A stretch of 64,000 nucleotides of DNA from Circinella umbellata. Its lineage: Eukaryota > Mucoromycota > Mucoromycetes > Mucorales > Lichtheimiaceae. Numbering within the stretch: position 1 is the first letter of the stretch; each line of letters starts with the position of its first letter. Positions 59,759-64,000 of this stretch are shown here, piece by piece. A model generated the notes under the pieces. The model was given only the letters and a program-made list of their open reading frames with translations, was not told the DNA's origin and ran no database searches. A program made the translations under genes and the position numbers. The stretch lies in NCBI GenBank assembly GCA_025093555.1, contig JAIWNF010000006.1:62001-126000 (forward strand), given 5' to 3'.

Positions 59759-61396
59759 GGATACGATTCATATGAGACAAAAAAGAGATGAATAATAATT
59801 TACAAGCGACGCTAGTTAAAAGCTGTTTAGCAAAAGATTGTATTTGATTCAATGGGAACGGTTCAAAGTGATTACTCTTCAGAAAGTCAAATACAGATTG
59901 ATCAAGTAATTCAAACACCATACACACGTGATTAAAATGTTCAAACCATTCCGTCAAATGAATACACTGGCTAAGGAAAAGATTATGCATGGATTAGACG
60001 AATGAGTTATATATATATATATCATTTGGTATGTGCTGTTGGGCTCCACGGACAAAATACATGTATACTTACTTGAAATTAAGCTGATCATGTTCTTTGA
60101 GAGTATTGAGGACCCGGATCTCCGTCTGGCTAGCTTCTCTATACTTTGGGATGGCGCGGATAATTTTGATAGCACAATACGTCCGCCGCACATGGTCGTA
60201 ACATTTCACTACTTTGCCATAGGTTCCTTGCCCAAGTGTTTCTTGCATTTGATCTGATGATAAATACAAAAATTAAATAATTAATTTCAATTCTAAATTG
60301 TTCATCCCATTGTTTTTGATATCCCATCCTTTTTTTTTTTTTTAATTTTTGACTACGACCCACTAACATTTAATTATTATTATTTCGCATCAATTTTTCC
60401 CCTTTCCTCCTTTTCCGTTTACTCCTCTCTTCTACTCCCTTTCTATTTTTCTTTTTTATTTCTCTTCTTTCCCCCCAAAAAAAATAAAAAATGATGTTAC
60501 TATTATTATTTTTTATTATTAAAATGACTTACATCTATCCGTCAAAAATTCACCAGGTCGAACTATAAAATGTCCGTCCTTATCGGCCAATGGTGCAGAT
60601 CGGTGTTGTGGTTGTCGTTGCTATATATAAATATAATAGAAATAATCCATATTTCCAAAAATGTCAATAACTTTCCCCCATTCGTTTACTTTTTTTTATA
60701 TATTTTAATATCCAAAGTCCATTGTTATCTAATTTATATATACCTCCCACTGTGATGCTGCTTGTGTTGTAGTTGTAGTTGTTGGTTGTACTGCTGCTGC
60801 AGCTGCAGCTGCTACCATTGCTAAAGGATTTTGAGGATTATATGAGCGTGCTATCATTTATAATTATGTTTTAATAGCAAAATACACATATATACATATA
60901 CAAATATAAGAAATGAAAAATGGGCATGGGAGAAAAAAAGGACACTCTATTAATATACAGATCCGTTCGTTCTTATATTGTCTCTTTTTATCATCATAAT
61001 TAACGAGTTAAGAAAAAGAGAGGCAGAGAAAGATAACATAAAAGATAATAATACTAGAGATAGAGAGAAAAAAAAAAGATGCTCACCAGGGTCCAGGGCG
61101 CTTAGTGGCTGTGCATAGTGTTTCCGTCGTCGTTTTGTGATAGACTCGTCTTGCTCATGGCGAGCTCGTTTGGACGTACGACTCATAGTATGTGTTGGAC
61201 TGATGGGTAAAGTAGGAGCAGGAGGAGCGGGAATAACTGTATACTTTTGTGGTGATTGTGTTTGATCCGGTGGAGGAGTATCTTCAATGACAATGATTTC
61301 TTTTGGATAACCATTCTTATAAAACTCGGCTTCCCAGTTTGATCCACGATCATTATTATTATTACTACTACGTTTCGTCGATACTATACTGGTCAT
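58683..61396 (-). CDS. LAMMER (CLK/Lkh1/Kns1) dual-specificity protein kinase
   Basis: Nine exons (61396-61087, 60850-60744, 60620-60533, 60253-60073, 59970-59804, 59693-59596, 59467-59338, 59251-59089, 58974-58683) give 511 residues. The N-terminal part is disordered, with a basic nuclear-signal-like KRRRKH and an Ala/Thr run. The kinase domain has the Gly loop [14 protein letters not shown] lysine, [15 protein letters not shown] (DFG), [13 protein letters not shown], and the signature [14 protein letters not shown]. The family motif is EHLAMMER; here the Arg is Thr. It ends [14 protein letters not shown] and an Asn run. LAMMER kinases phosphorylate SR-type splicing factors and growth regulators. 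The splice model keeps frame throughout. Confidence 0.94.
59722..59755 (+). repeat. (AT)n microsatellite
   Basis: Seventeen AT units in intron 5 of the kinase gene. Confidence 0.9.
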
Positions 61397-64000
61397 TTCT
61401 TAATTGTTTAAAGTGAAGAAAAAAGAGAAAGGTGAAAAAAAAGAAAAGAAATAAAAAATAGGTTTTTTTTTTTTTTTTTGAGTAGCTAAAAAAGAGGACG
61501 TTGAAATAATATATAAGTGTAATATAGACAAAAAAAAAAAGAACGACACAATAAAGCGCGCAAAAGAAAACTAAAATAAAAAAGGAAGATAAAATAAAAT
61601 AAATTCAAAAAGATTGATGAATATAAAAGACTTAGATCACTCTTTCCAATTGTGAAAAATAATATTATTGTTTTGTAGGGAAACAAAGAAGAGAAAGTTA
61701 TGTAAAGAAAAAGGCTTGACCGTTTTTTTTTTTTTTATTTCGGCAGACGTGTTAATGCCTTTACCCAAAAAAAAATAATAATAATAAACTGGAACAGCAC
61801 CACAGAGCTTACTCAACCTGCACAAAGCAAAAATTTTTACTTTCAGGTTGTCCTGCTTACTGTTGCCATGATACCAGTTTATTTTTATTTTATTTTTGAG
61901 TCGTTGATACTTCCTATCTTATAAAATTGAACGAAGATATATGCAATCACTAAATTGATAATGATATCGACGGAACGAGAGAAGAGTGAAGAGGGATAGA
62001 ACAAATTTATTTTAACTACGTACGTAGTATTATCGATAGCCACTAAAACAAAAATGATGACGATATGGGTGAATACCCCTCACGTCACATGGATTTCAAA
62101 TAAAAATACCACAAATTAAAATGTTTCATTCTTTGATTTGACCGGTGTTTTTGTATAGGTTATCTATTTTGTGAATAGGCCAAGAAAATGGAGGTCCTTT
62201 TTTTTTTTGCTGGAATTATAATAGAACACATACAATAATCAAGCGGTTCTTTATAATTTTTGCCGCGCAATTTTTTTTTAGGGTGGAGAAAAGAAAACTG
62301 TTTTAGAAGCACCCCGGTTCCCTCCCCCACACATACTCACACAAAGGATAGACTAAATAGGTAGTGTTTTCTTCTGGTGGCACATCTAATGTTTCATCAG
62401 CAGCATAAAACATAATATATATACAACCCCCACGATAAATATGAGCGAGCTGATGGTAATAACTAATGATATACTATTATTACGTAGATATATTGCACTT
62501 ACTATCAGTTATAAAAGTTCTTTTCATGTTCTACGTACTAGTTGTTGCAAAAAGGAGGGAAGAAGGAAAAGGAGCTAGAAAAGAAAGATCTGCCTCACTT
62601 CTTTTCTGTGTCCAATGCGTTGGATTAAGGTCTATTTTTATAGGTCTGGTGTATAATGCTGTGTACCTTTCCCCCTAAATCTCGTTCACTCTAAATTTAT
62701 ACACATACAAACCATTCATGATGAACCGTAGTATCTTCAGCTTTTAAAGGGTGTATCCTTCGTTAGTATAGATAGTCCACTATCTAAAGCAAAAATTAAG
62801 GGGATTATACTTTCTTTTATTAGCATTTACTTTTTTCTATTGGGGCGGGGCAAAGCGAGGAGTAATAGTGCATATGATAAAAATAATGATCAATTAAAGA
62901 ATATAGTCAATAGACAGCACCAATCTTTCGGAGAAGAATATGATGGAAAACAAATAAGCTGACCAAAATATACTTTATATTTGAGAAAAAAAAAAGTTTA
63001 TTATGACCCCACATCACCACCATCACGACATTATATTCCTATAAAATACAATAATAATGGCTGCATAACAGCAATAATTTTAAATAATAAAATGATTTTG
63101 TTTTTTTTTATTGGGAGCACCTATAATAGTATTAGTCTCCTCTTTTTTTCTCATCCAACAACTAAAAAATTAATAAATACGTACGAATTATCAATTCAGC
63201 ATTTTTTTTTATTGATAAAAAAATATACATTATTTATGCGTTTTTTATATATTAAATAAGTTTATTATAAAAAACGGATACATGTTTTTTTTTTTGCTTT
63301 TTCCAGAATATCCAACAATTTTTTTTTTTTGCAGTGTGCACAGAATGATCCTGCGAAATTCAACCAATCAGTTTTTACAACTGAGATTAAAACCAACACT
63401 CAATTGAAATATTTTCGTACCCGAGTAATGATATAAACAGACACACTTTGTTGATTCTACAATGATAGTATTATACTATGTATGAATTAAAGTGCATACC
63501 GACTTGAACCGTCAAAATATAAGTTGGAATAAGACTTGACAAAAATGAACTTTTTGAGCCGTAATATATGTTAAGTTAAGTATTCTGAAGAGATGTTACG
63601 TACAGGACAGTTTTTTAACAAAAAAATTATTTTCCATTGAGATTTGTCGCTTCAAGTTTTGTCAAAATATAATGTTTTACTAAGTAACGCCAATACTTCG
63701 AGAAAGGGGTAAAAGTGGATGATTTATGGTTACACAAGGTTCGTATTCCTGATTATAGGTAGCTTCCAATTTTTACCTTTCCATTTTTTTTTTCACTCAA
63801 TGAAAAATAAATAGATACAAAAAAAACAACAAACTCGAAAAAGAACTGTCTTCAAATATTGCTTGCATGTATTATAGATACTATCATTTATACCGAAAAA
63901 AAAAAATCCAGGCTCTTGTTGAATTGCAACCAAGCAAAATTATAACCCCAACCGCCATTTTTAATGAAAAATAGAACCAGGTTCTGGCAAAAATATCAAA
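61397..64000. other. 2.6 kb without a recognisable gene
   Basis: Kinase-gene promoter (A/G-rich, 61400-61700), then AT-rich DNA with ACGTACGTAGT at about 62018 and several A/T homopolymers. Short frames at 62466-62678 and 62981-63259 show no family signal. Confidence 0.5.

Noticed and set aside
63470..63760. B-box-like words (GGTTCAAGTC on minus at about 63505, GGTTCGTATTCC on plus at about 63738) suggesting tRNA genes
   Set aside because: No A box at the right distance, no anticodon arm and no pairing acceptor stem could be found.

Overview
The window reads as nuclear DNA of a Mucorales-type fungus (Mucoromycota). The evidence is very AT-rich sequence, genes split by many short introns (mostly about 50-110 nt, GT..AG), Gln/Asn/Ser/Thr tracts, and fungal proteins such as a Zn2Cys6 regulator, P450s, a lipin, EDEM, a LAMMER kinase and a Boi/Pob1-like protein. 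I see no rRNA, convincing tRNA or CRISPR array. Genus cannot be fixed from sequence alone.

Layout. 1-286: 5' end of an Hsp90-like ATPase gene leaving the left edge. 446-7850: a 7.4 kb mobile element with roughly 1 kb terminal inverted repeats. It holds two decayed minus-strand genes, one of them a zinc-finger protein of a family I believe is multicopy in Mucorales, and it is itself interrupted by a 793 bp hAT-like MITE with an 8 bp target duplication. 8146-16063: an intact P450, a divergently transcribed Zn2Cys6 regulator and a small sulfotransferase-like protein. 16943-29872: a segmental duplication. Each copy carries a PIF1-type helicase remnant, a broken sulfotransferase-like gene and an open, spliced, stand-alone adenylate-forming enzyme. 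Copy A also holds a 1.28 kb stretch with a broken lumazine synthase. Between the copies lie a decayed unknown gene and the last three exons of a second P450. 29873-33344 is gene-poor.

33345-48223 is ordinary gene-dense sequence: an MGST3-like MAPEG enzyme, a TPR/F-box/LRR protein, a TFIIS-M-only protein, two small unknown genes, lipin/PAH1, EDEM with a PA domain, and a Cys-rich GPI-type surface protein. 48224-54850 is gene-poor and holds a 1.87 kb inverted-repeat element. 54851-61396 has a Boi/Pob1-like SH3-SAM-PH protein with a CH-like tail, COX19 and a LAMMER kinase, followed by 2.6 kb with no recognisable gene.

How the genes may work together. P450, pathway-type regulator, sulfotransferase-like proteins, two adenylate-forming enzymes and a MAPEG enzyme within about 26 kb look like a small accessory metabolic locus that is being duplicated and eroded by mobile DNA (inference). 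The right half is core biology: ER/lipid homeostasis (lipin, EDEM), polarity (Boi-like), mitochondria (COX19) and signalling (LAMMER). Very small exons recur (12, 13, 16, 22 and 25 nt); one of them carries the heme-ligand cysteine of both P450s.
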